From Cristatella mucedo (taxonomy: Eukaryota; Bryozoa; Phylactolaemata; Cristatellidae): a DNA stretch of 64,000 nucleotides. Position 1 is the stretch's first letter; every line of letters starts with the position of its first letter. Location of the stretch: NCBI GenBank assembly GCA_009760855.2, contig WPIO01000071.1, positions 475,501 to 539,500 of the forward strand, read 5' to 3'. Below the pieces are notes generated by a model that was not told where the DNA came from, did not search any database, and saw nothing but the letters and a program-made list of their open reading frames with translations. Both the position numbers and the translations under genes were made by a program. Below, one piece after another: positions 46,301 to 58,303 of this stretch.

Positions 46301-49300
46301 TAGCTCTCGCGCGACTTGTCTCCCGCGGTCGCCCAAATTGTCTCCCAACAACTTTGGATTTTTTCGAAATTGTCTCCCGCAGTCTCCCATTTTCTCTCAC
46401 GCGTCGGACTAGGTGACCGAGCGATTTCAGCAGCCGTCGGCTCCTTCTGATCTTCCGGTCGCATTAAGGGGGGGGGCTGACTCGCTCGGTGCGTATACTT
46501 CCGAGCGACGTTAAGGCTAGCTCATAGCTGCATGTATCCCTCCGCGAAGTTCTCCAATTCCCCTCACGAGCGGCATTCGATGGGTGCAAGACAACCACAA
46601 CTCGGCGAACTCGAAAGTGGCAGAGGCGTTCGATGTTCTGGCGCGCTGGAAAAATTCTAAAATAATTTGGCTTGCATTGCATCAGTGAGCATCTGTTTCT
46701 TCTTTTGAGAGTTGCAGTATTTTTTTTCGGTCGTCGTTATTTATTTTAGTTTACGGCTTGCTTCGCTTCGCCTTGCCGACACGATCGCTGCGATCGCTTT
46801 ACGTGAGCGACCCAACGCGGCGACCGTAACCCCGCGGAGGGAGACAGAGAGGCAGAAGCCTCCAAGCCAGATTTTGAGGCGCGCCGTAAACGTTGCTCGC
46901 AGGCGTGGTGCTGTAAGGGATTTGAAGCAGAGCAGAGGCGCGATGGGCGAAGTACCCTTGGCCTTGGCATTGGCATCCTGCCGCCGCAGAAGAATGCGAA
47001 CAAAAAACTGGGCCAAGTCCTTCGGACCCTCCTCGATCCCAGAGATCTGGCAGAACTTCCGGTTATTAAACGAGGAATAATAATAATAATGCACTTGATA
47101 AAGCGCCTTCAGAGAACTCAATCTCTTCCCAGGTGCTTTACATTTGCTGCAAAGGGAAATGCAATGGAATGGTGAGTAAAATCATGTTTGATAAACAACA
47201 TGAACAACATGGTTGGGGGGACATGCACAGGGTCAGCATGCAAATGGGGTTAGTGGCAGCATGCACAGTGTCAGCACGCATAAGCACATCAAGGACGAAT
47301 CACAGGGACCCACTAAATTCTGTCCTAAATATGTTTTTAAGTTCTTTTTGAATGTGGTCAAGTCATGGGATGTTCTGACGCAAGTCGGGAGAGAGTTCCA
47401 GGCTTTGGGAGCATACGGACTAAATGCACGGTCTCCAAAGGATTTGAGGGTTGTACGAGGTATTTGTAAACTGTTGGGCTCCGAAAAGCGGGTGGTACTA
47501 TGCTTGGCCTTATTGGGGAGTAAATCTGAGAGATAGGCTGGAGCCAGAGAATGAAGTGACCTAAAAGTGAGCGATAAAACCTTGAAGTCAATCCGTTGCT
47601 TGACTGGTAGCCAGTGCAGGTCGGCGAGAAGTGGAGTAATGTGGCAACTGCGACGCTCACGACAGACAAGCCTAGCTGCAGAGTTTTGCACCAGCTGCAA
47701 TCATGTTGATCGCACATGCCGGTAGGCCAGTAAGCAGTGAGTTACAGAAGTCAAGATGGGATGTCACAAACGCATTTACCAATTTAGACGTGGTATCCTT
47801 ATATAAACAAGCACAAATTTTAGCAATGCTATGTAGCTGAAAGTAGGCAGACCTGACTTAAAGCTGGTGTGGTCGTCTAACCAGAGGTCACTTTGGAACA
47901 TGACACCTAGATTTCGAGCTGATTCAACAGGAGATATGCTGGCAGAGCCAATTTTGAGCGTCAGCCTTTCCAATTGCTGAATCACACTGGGTTTGCCCAT
48001 AACTAATAAATTAGTTTTATCATCGTTTATTATTTATTATTATTAGTATATTTATTATTATTTTATATTATTATTTATTAGTTTTATCATCATTTATCGG
48101 CGGGAACTCAACGGGATTCATTCTGCCAGCGAGGATCTGCAGATCTGCAGATCTGACCCAACTAGAACTTGCGGTACCTAGGCAATTGGGAAAGTTGAAA
48201 TGGCCCCCAGCAATGAGATTGCGTAGAAGCTTCCGTTGATTTCTTTGGGACGGTCCAAGCGATTTGCAGCGGTTTAATTTTGGAAGTGAGCGTTTCACGA
48301 AATCGCACCATCGCCTCTAGCTATTCCACATCTAGCACCTTCGAGCAGGAGAGCTGTCGTCAGCAGAAGAGGCCACCGCTGCTGCAGTCGGAGCGCTGCA
48401 GCGGCGGCAGCTGAAAGCAAGAGCCAGCTCTCGCCCCACGGCAACGACTTGGCGAAGAGGCTTGCGGAAAAGCGAAAGCGGGCGTGGCTGAATTCTCGAA
48501 GCTGGAGTCGCTCGTCGGTCGCGCCCCTCCCAGCATTGCGCCGGCGGCGAGACGACGCGAATTCGGAAGTGAAATATGTTTCCCGTCGTACTTGAGGTAC
48601 GGCTGAAACCTTTTTTTGAGCCCGGCAGTCCAGTCAATGAGCTTACCGGAAACTGCGCCCTCCACGCCGGCTCCAGCACGGCGCCGGTGGCGCCGGCTCC
48701 AGCACGGCGCCGGTGGCGCCGACTGGCGGCGGCCATCGCTGACGTTCGGCCCGCCGCGATATAACGCTGGCAACACCTTACGGATCGGGCCGGCCGAATG
48801 AGGTGAAGGGTCACTTTCGTCCGCTCTCCCCAAACGTCACACCCCCCTCTCCCCGCGTCGGGCATGGCAAAGCAACTGATGGGAGGAGGCGTTTGTGGAG
48901 GCTGCTAGAGGCTGCCCGCCGCAGCGATCTACGACGGTGCAAGGCGCGGCTGACTGACTTCGCCCGATCTCGAGCGCGACAGCCTCAGCGGCTGCGGCGG
49001 CCGGAGGCGGGCGGCTCCTTTCGCCGAGCATCAACACGTTGGCGTCCGTTGCGCAATCGGTCTGGGGGAGGCGACGGCGCGTAAACGAGCAAACGACCGC
49101 ATCGCTAATAAACGATCTCGCCGGTCGCAATGTCGCGTCCCGCGCGCCCTGCGCCAAGTGCGAATGCAAGATGACCTGGCAGCCTCGCGGGCGCGCGCGG
49201 CTCGGCCGAGTGCCAGCGCGCTCGGCCGTAGCCTAGGCTGCTTTCACTCGGGCGCAGCCCGCGAGCGCGCAAGCACGCGCGCTCCCTTACTTCGGGCGGT

Positions 49301-50555
49301 GCTAGTCGCTAGGCGCTCGCAACGCACGGCGTCTCCCGCTCGGCGTTTGGCACGCCGAGCGGTATAATTAAGAGCGACGGGCGGAGATGACGAAGCCAAA
49401 CGTCGCTGCCGCCGCCGCCACCGCCGCCGCGCCGGCACCGTCCTTGGACGTCAATGCCGCGACCGACGGCTCGGCCCATGTAATTAGCTGCCCGACTTCG
49501 ACGTATCCTGCGCCGCCGACTCGCATTCCGTCGCTCGGGAGTCGCTCGAGTGTATCCGCTTTTGCTGGGCGAACCGCCACCGCCGCAGTCGTAGTATGTA
49601 ATTATATAATTCATTTGTATAGCGCCCCAAGAGAACTTAATTACTATTCGGGTGCTTCACACATGCCTCGTGGCTCGAGCCCCTGGTCTCAGCCAGACCT
49701 TCGGTCGGGGTGAGCACCTTAACCGCTGGACCAAACCAGCTCGTAACTTGCCGAGAGGTCGCCAGCAGCTTACGCCGATAGCGCCGGCGATGGCACGAGA
49801 CGCCGAACGGCTGGCCGCACAGTCCAGACAGAGATGTGGCTCAGAGCGTTGACTCAGTGAGAGGTTGTGGCGTCGAGCCATTGGGCGCGGTGCCTGTGCT
49901 CGCATCGGTAGAGAAAGAAGGAAGGAGAGAGAGGAGGAAGGAGAGAGAGAAGGAAGGAGAGAGAGGAAGGATGAAGGAGAGAGAAGGAAGGCCGAGTAAG
50001 TTCGAACAGAAGTAGGAGGGGTGCAAAGGAGGAAGGAAGGAGCTCCGTAGCTCCTCGCCGCTTCGCTGCTCTGTACAGCGTCGTGGTATCCATTCGTTTC
50101 AATGTTAATTGCAAACCTCATGTCATTCGTTCCCAGCAACATTGACTCCGAGCATGATGCTGCCACTGACCACACTTACATGCTGACCCTGTGCATGTCA
50201 CCCCTAATGTTATTCATGTTGTTCATGTTGTTTATCAAGCATTATATTACTCACCATTCAATCGCGTTTCCCTTTGCAGCAAATGCAAGGCACCTAGAAA
50301 GAGATTGAGTTCTCTGAGGAGACTTTATCAAGTGTATTATTATTGGCAATATTATGTAGCTGCCATTGCATAGAGACCGGGAAAAGCTGAGAATTTACAC
50401 TAATGGGAGCCGGAAGAGATCAATTTTGTGTGCTTCTCTATGTATGTCTGTGTGTTTGTCTGTGTGTCTGTGTGTCTGTCTGTGCGTCTATGTGCCTGCG
50501 TGTGCGTCTGTGAGCATGTATGTGCGTGTCTGCGTGCGACTGTGCTCGCATGTAT

Positions 50556-50590
<35 letters not shown>

Positions 50591-50591
50591 T

Positions 50592-50654
<63 letters not shown>

Positions 50655-51131
50655 CATATGTATTGGGATAGAGATGGATATAAATGCAGTCCGATTGAGA
50701 TCAAGCGACAATCAAGATAGAGGGAACGTAGCCGGTTGGAAGAGAGTGACAGCAACTATGAAAAGAAAAGACGCCTCAACGGAGAACGAGGTTAAGAAAG
50801 AATGTCAGAAGTAGCAGGTAGAGCAGGAAAATATATGGAAATGGTTGCGTAGAAAGAGCCGCTAGGAGGCATTAAAGGGACAGCTTCGCGAAGAAGGCCA
50901 CATGCTTCGACGAACGGGAAGAGCCACATGCACGAGGCAGAGAGAGAAATAGAGGGTAGACGAGACAGAGACCTAGAGAGAGAGAGAGAGAGTGAGAGAA
51001 TATATGGAAATGGTTGCGTAGAAAGAGCCGCTAGGAGACATTAAAGGGACAGCTTCGCGAAGAAGGCCACATGCACGAGACAGAAATACGGGTAACGAGA
51101 GAGACCGAGAGAGAGAGAGAGAGAGAGACAG

Positions 51132-51182
<51 letters not shown>

Positions 51183-52065
51183 GAGAGAGACCGAGACCAA
51201 GAGGGAGAGGGAGAAACGTAAGAGAGAGATGGGGTCAGCTCGGTCAGAGGTCAGTTGAGAGATCAGCGTTTCTGTCGAGCTTTTATTGCACCAGTACACC
51301 ATGCTCGCCGTGGCTGACTTGTACTCTCGCCCTTCACTCACTGTTCAATGTGAAGAGCGGCAGGTCACGGGGCAGGGTCGCGTGGGGGCCGGGTCACGGG
51401 TTGTAGAGTATTTTTATGCATCTATTCCTGCAAGCATCGTCGCACAGCTTGGCCGCCTTTTCAGAGAGTAGCTTGCCACTTACCACGTACCCGATGTCGC
51501 ACGCACGTGCCGTCAGTGCCGGACATTTTCTTCAATGCGACCAAACATTGCTTTGAGCCGAGTACCGTGGGCGACTGTCACTATTGTCACGTGAGATATA
51601 TTTCCGCGAACTTTATTATCTAGAATACAAGAGCCAAGGTTCCCCCCAAACCAGTCGCTTGCGAATTGGGCACTGCCTGTGAAATAGCACAAACCACTAT
51701 AGTGCTTAGCTGTGTAATGCCATTTGAAGCTCTGGCTTAGGGATTGGCTGAGCTAGGCTTCAAAACGCGAAGAGGCTACGCGACCTAGCAAGGCTTACTA
51801 CAAAGCTAATAGCTCTGCATACTTCACAAAACTAGGGCTTGCATTTTCGAATTTAACCTTTGGTTAAATTTCCAATAGTGCTTATCAGTTTTCTATCCGC
51901 TGTGATGAGGCTTTTAGGCGGACTGGGCAACTAGCAATAGCAACATTACTCTACGTAGGCTCACTGGCGTAATGCTAATATTAATAACATATTTGTAGCA
52001 CTCAGAAAACCTAATCTCTCATTGTTAGCACGTTTGCTGGAAAAGAACCAAATACCGTATATGGT

Positions 52066-52102
<37 letters not shown>

Positions 52103-55100
52103 TATGTTAGTATTTTATATATTGTGTATTATTTTATACATATTATACCGTATATGGTTAGTGGTATCATGCACATTGTCAACATGCGTTATGCGGTTGA
52201 TGGTAACATGCAGTGCCAGCGTGCACAGTACGGACAGTTGTAACATTCTCAGATTCGCATAATCGCAAAAAGGAAAAATCACGAGGACCCACGAAATGCC
52301 GTTAAAAACGGGCGTGCGCTTAGCTTTAGCTTCTTTTTAAATACCGTTAATTCGGTCGCTACCTTTAAGACGCTGTCGTAAAGATGTCGTGACGTCAGTC
52401 GAGAGTGAGTTCCATGCTTCGTAAGATACGAACTGAAGGCGCTGTGTCCGTAGGATTTTAGATTGATTCGAGGCATAGCTAAGTGATTTGAGTCCTAAGA
52501 GCGAGTGATTCGATGCCTAGTCTTTTTGGGAAGTAGCTCTGACAGGAAGTAGCTGAAGCCAGAGAATGAAGGGACCTAAAAGTGAGTGTCGAAACGCTGA
52601 TGTCGATGTGCAACTTGACCGGGAGCCAGTGGTAGGTCAAAGGTCAAAGAGGCGGAGTAAGGAGGACACCGCGACGCTCACGAAAGACAAGCCTACCCGC
52701 CGAGTTGTGCACCAACTTTATATGCCTGACTGCATTTTACGGAAGACCAGCAAGCGGTGAGTTGTAGGAGTCGAAACGCGATGTCAAAATTTGATGCACT
52801 CATTTGGATGCACTATCCTTGTCTAAGCAGGCACGGATTTTCGCAATGCTGCACAGATGAAACTACGTAGTCTTTTGGTTGTGGAGATCCTTTTAGAAAC
52901 TTCGAAACTTTTTGAAGCTTTTAGATCCTTTTCGAAGTACAAATTTTTGCAATGTTGCATAGCTGAAAGTAAGTAGACTTGACAGTGGAGCTGATGTGGT
53001 CGTCTTGTGAAAGTATCGCTATGCAACCCGACTTTAATTTTTCGGTTGCAACTAATAAAAAAGACCTCTTGAAGCAGCTAGCCTTAGTTGTGCATGTGTA
53101 CGGTTGTAAATTAATAAAAATATATTTCATATAGAATTAAACATTATTTTGAATATATATTATAATTAAAATATAGAATTCAGACGGAAGTTATAAAGAA
53201 CTTGTTTTTCTTTCCCCCGCTAATGCATCCGGTTCGTAATATTTTTAGCCGTTGGGAGGTGGCAGTGCGACGTGGTTTCAAGGCGATGATTTAGTGTCGT
53301 CACCAAGTGCGGGCGAAAATTTCCTTGCTCATGGAAAGAGGCAACCTACTGGCGGCACTCTTTCGGTACGGAGTGTGCGGCGTTTTAGTAGTTAGTTACA
53401 AAATAAATGTTAATTAAATCGAATTACTATTTCAAGTGACTTAAAATGAGTGCGTGGGGGCCGAAACAAATAGTTCCTCGCGGCATTTGCTCAGTTTGGC
53501 ATTTTGCTGCCCATCACCGGCTCGTGAGCGCTTCAGCGAAGCTGCTGAGGCTTTGCGAGCAAACTTCGGAAAGAAGGTCTTGACCTTGTATTGCTCCCAT
53601 CAGGTAACTTAAGATCGCTATGCGAAAATCGTGGCTTGCGTCATTTCCGTGCGCCATGCACGACAGGAATAAAAAAGATGGCTGTGCACGTGGCTGAGCG
53701 GGCAGAGTTAGCGAAACGAACCGCATCTCTCATTCTTTAGCTACGCAAATGCAGACGACGCACGCCGACTATCCACCATTCAGCTTGTCCTGCTACAAAG
53801 CCGAGTGCGGCCGGCGTAGCGCCGCCGCCGCGGCGGCAGCAGCAGCAGCTGCCGCCGGCGCGGCCACGGTGCACGTGCTCTCACTCGACCTCATCTCCGC
53901 CGCGGGCATCTACATGACCGCGTGCCTCGCCGCGGACGCCGGCGGTGGCGTCGACCTATTGCAGCGGCTACCCGCCGACATAACGGCCTTCTTCAACGAG
54001 CAGTGCGCGAGCGCTCGCGACGATCCGGAGGCCGCCGACCCGTACGCGATCGATGCCGACGAGATAAACGCCGCGGCGCGCCGCGGCGGCTGCCTCGGCA
54101 GCTACGACACGCTCGCCGCGGTCACCGTGCGCTACCGCTGCCAACACCGAACGGCCGCCGCCGAATCTACCACCACTGCCGCCGCTGCTGCTGCTGTCAG
54201 CCGCGGCGACGGTCGTGACGGCGGCCGCGGCGTCGCCGTCGCGCGCGGCGACAACGTCACGGCTGTCGTCGGCGGCAGCGGCGGCACGCCGGCGAGAACG
54301 CACGCCCAGCGGCAGCGCGTCCTCGTGACGCGGCCGTCCTCGACGCGACCGTCGCCGCCGTCGGTGGTGGCGGCGGAGGGCCAGCCGACGAGCGCGACGG
54401 ACGCGCCGCCGCCAACGCCGCCGCCCCAGAATGCACTGTTCGGTAAGAGCCAGCGAGCGCGGTGGCAGAGGCAGTGCAGGCGTGCTTTTCAAGGATGGCG
54501 CGCCCGCCGCCACCGCCCTCGTAGGACCGGTCCGGGTCAAAAGGTCAAGCGCCGCCGAACGGTTATAACGATTCGCGTTTGGAGGAAGTTTCGATTGAAA
54601 GTAAAGCAGTAATTATTTGCGCCATATTAAGCAGCCTGAATTCCTTGCAGTCGGGTCTTACTGCCCATCTACCTGTATCCACCTGCTTATTTATCAACCT
54701 ACGTAGTGGTTCAACCTAGCTAGCTGTGCCTTCCTGTCAACCTACCTAACCACCCACTTACGGTAGGTTGCATAAATTAGTTGCTAAACTTGTCTCAACT
54801 AAATTCTCTGAGAATGACTTATCAAGTGTACTATTATTATTATTATTTTTATTATTACGTACCATGAGTGGGTTGCGTAATTGCGTACTTATCTAAGAAC
54901 GTGACGAACGTAACTACGGACCTTAACTTAACGTAACTACGGACCTTAACTTAACGTAACTACGGACCTTAACTTAACGTAACTACGGACCTTAACTTAA
55001 CGTAACTACGGACCTTAACTTAACGTAACTACGGACCTTAACTTAACGTAACTACGGACCTTAACTTAACGTAACTACGGACCTTAACTTAACGTAACTA

Positions 55101-57928
55101 CGGACCTTAACTTAACGTAACTACGGACCTTAACTTAACGTAACTACGGACCTTAACTTAACGTAACTACGGACCTTAACTTAACGTAACTACGGACCTT
55201 AACTTAACGTAACTACGGACCTTAACTTAACGTAACTACGGACCTTAACTTAACGTAACTACGGACCTTAACTTAACGTAACTACGGACCTTAACTTAAC
55301 GTAACTACGGACCTTAACTTAACGTAACTACGGACCTTAACTTAACGTAACTACGGACCTTAACTTAACGTAACTACGGACCTTAACTTAACGTAACTAC
55401 GGACCTTAACTTAACGTAACTACGGACCTTAACTTAACGTAACTACGGACCTTAACTTAACGTAACTACGGACCTTAACTTAACGTAACTACGGACCTTA
55501 ACTTAACGTAACTACGGACCTTAACTTAACGTAACTACGGACCTTAACTTAACGTAACTACGGACCTTAACTTAACGTAACTACGGACCTTAACTTAACG
55601 TAACTACGGACCTTAACTTAACGTAACTACGGACCTTAACTTAACGTAACTACGGACCTTAACTTAACGTAACTACGGACCTTAACTTAACGTAACTACG
55701 GACCTTAACTTAACGTAACTACGGACCTTAACTTAACGTAACTACGGACCTTAACTTAACGTAACTACGGACCTTAACTTAACGTAACTACGGACCTTAA
55801 CTTAACGTAACTACGGACCTTAACTTAACGTAACTACGGACCTTAACTTAACGTAACTACGGACCTTAACTTAACGTAACTACGGACCTTAACTTAACGT
55901 AACTACGGACCTTAACTTAACGTAACTACGGACCTTAACTTAACGTAACTACGGACCTTAACTTAACGTAACTACGGACCTTAACTTAACGTAACTACGG
56001 ACCTTAACTTAACGTAACTACGGACCTTACGTAACTACGGACCTTAACTTAACGTAACTACGGACCTTAACTTAACGTAACTACGGACCTTAACTTAACG
56101 TAACTACGGACCTTAACTTAACGTAACTACGGACCTTAACTTAACGTAACTACGGACCTTAACTTAACGTAACTACGGACCTTAACTTAACGTAACTACG
56201 GACCTTAACTTAACGTAACTACGGACCTTAACTTAACGTAACTACGGACCTTAACTTAACGTAACTACGGACCTTAACTTAACGTAACTACGGACCTTAA
56301 CTTAACGTAACTACGGACCTTAACTTAACGTAACTACGGACCTTAACTTAACGTAACTACGGACCTTAACTTAACGTAACTACGGACCTTAACTTAACGT
56401 AACTACGGACCTTAACTTAACGTAACTACGGACCTTAACTTAACGTAACTACGGACCTTAACTTAACGTAACTACGGACCTTAACTTAACGTAACTACGG
56501 ACCTTAACTACGGACCTTAACTACGGAAATTAGTTACGTACGTTACGCGCGTTGCTTATCCGCGTACCGCGTGGGTGCAGTACTTGCCAGCGAACCGACG
56601 TTCGTGCGTGTCTCAGATAGATACGAATCTTTGATTGGAGAGACAGCTACCTTAGGCTGGGTAAACAGATACCATAGACTCGGTAGGCATATACATTATG
56701 GCAACTGCAGCCGGCTGTCGAATACCACGGCATCCTCCTGCAAGTTACTTAGAGAGGCTTGCTCGACGTATTTGTGCATGACAAACGCTAAAACCACTCT
56801 ACGGCAGCGTCTTGGAACGCTTCTCAAGTAATGAATTTGCTTACTGCAGTGCTAAAAATTATACGTCAATAAAGCACTATATAGCGCCTTAAAATAAATT
56901 GTCTTTTTCTATGCATTTTCATATGCTAGTATGAAATATAAATACGTATAAAATACATTAAATTTTGCATAGTATTCAATGAGAACTCAATAACTCTCTA
57001 TACAGTCAGGCGCTTCACGTAAGAGAACCTACTCTCTATTCAGGTGCTTCTCATATGCCGCATGGCTCGTTTCCACGACCTCAGTTATCTAATGCATTCA
57101 TCTTGACCTCGGTTGTCAAGGTGAGCACCATAACCCCTGGGTCGTACTAGCGCGGCACAAGGCAAGTCAGTGGTCATTGGCTACGACACCGCAATCGTAT
57201 TAGAAATATTTAGCTTTCCAAAGTTCGCGCTCCAATTCACGTAAGATGGGCGTGGTCACGTGCCACAACAGAGATATCGGTAACTGTCGGCGGGATTGGC
57301 GCGAGAATCTGACGGCGGCGACACTTGAGATTGGAAAAGTTGGACGCTGTCAGTGCGCATTTCCGTGCGTCAAGCTCTCGCTGCGGCCGTGCTCGCGTGC
57401 GTCTCACGCGCGCGCGGCGCGGCACGTCGCAGCTGTCGACAGAGCGTCGTCGTGCGAGTGAGGCTACGCGCTCCAGCCGTTCCAACGGAGAACGGTAAAA
57501 ATAATTGATCCTTCGGTCGGGGTCACGGGCTTCTGAACTGCTGCGACACAATTCTCCGTCAAGCTCAACTCCTGCAGATGCTCCTGTTTCATCTTAGTAG
57601 ACAAATACGTTAATTGGAAATAGGGTGCTAGCAGCTTTTAGCGTCATCCCTCTAATTGCTCATAAGATCTTTGACTGCAGCTCTCACCAAACGTTCGCTC
57701 CGTTGCTTGTGTGGGCGCGTCATCGCCATCACGTGATTCCGCCCCAGCCGACGTTCCGTTCGCCCAGCGGGCGGGCTCTCTCTGTCTCTCTCTGTCTCTC
57801 TCTGTCTCTCTCTGTCTCTCTCTGTCTCTCTCTGTCTCTCTCTGTCTCTCTCTGTCTCTCTCTGTCTCTCTCTGTCTCTCTCTGTCTCTCTCTGTCTCTC
57901 TCTGTCTCTCTCTGTCTCTCTCTGTCTC

Positions 57929-57974
<46 letters not shown>

Positions 57975-57980
57975 TCTCTG

Positions 57981-58060
<80 letters not shown>

Positions 58061-58096
58061 CATCTCTCTCTCCCGCTCTCTCTCCCCTTCTTTCTC

Positions 58097-58181
<85 letters not shown>

Positions 58182-58204
58182 TTCTCTCTCTCTTCTCTCT
58201 TTCT

Positions 58205-58303
<99 letters not shown>

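Larger units (their letters stand above)
45717..53740. other. Gene D intron 1
   Basis: 8 kb. GC-rich to about 50.1 kb, then repeat-rich. It holds family-2 LINE copies (47078-48240, 50150-50345, 51990-53010), a SINE (about 49600-49755), a polypurine tract (49905-50040), (GT)n (50562-50650), (GA)n (51090-51190) and two small tandem duplications. Long ORFs here are GC- or microsatellite-driven and show no domain. Confidence 0.6.

Noticed and set aside
47233-47700. 155-codon minus-strand ORF as a host gene
   Set aside because: It is the C-terminal coding part of a truncated LINE, repeated many times in the window.
54443-54612. Read-through of the gene D ectodomain frame past its donor (secreted form)
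   Set aside because: Possible as an intron-retention product, but the extension is short and basic with no support. The spliced form matches the family.
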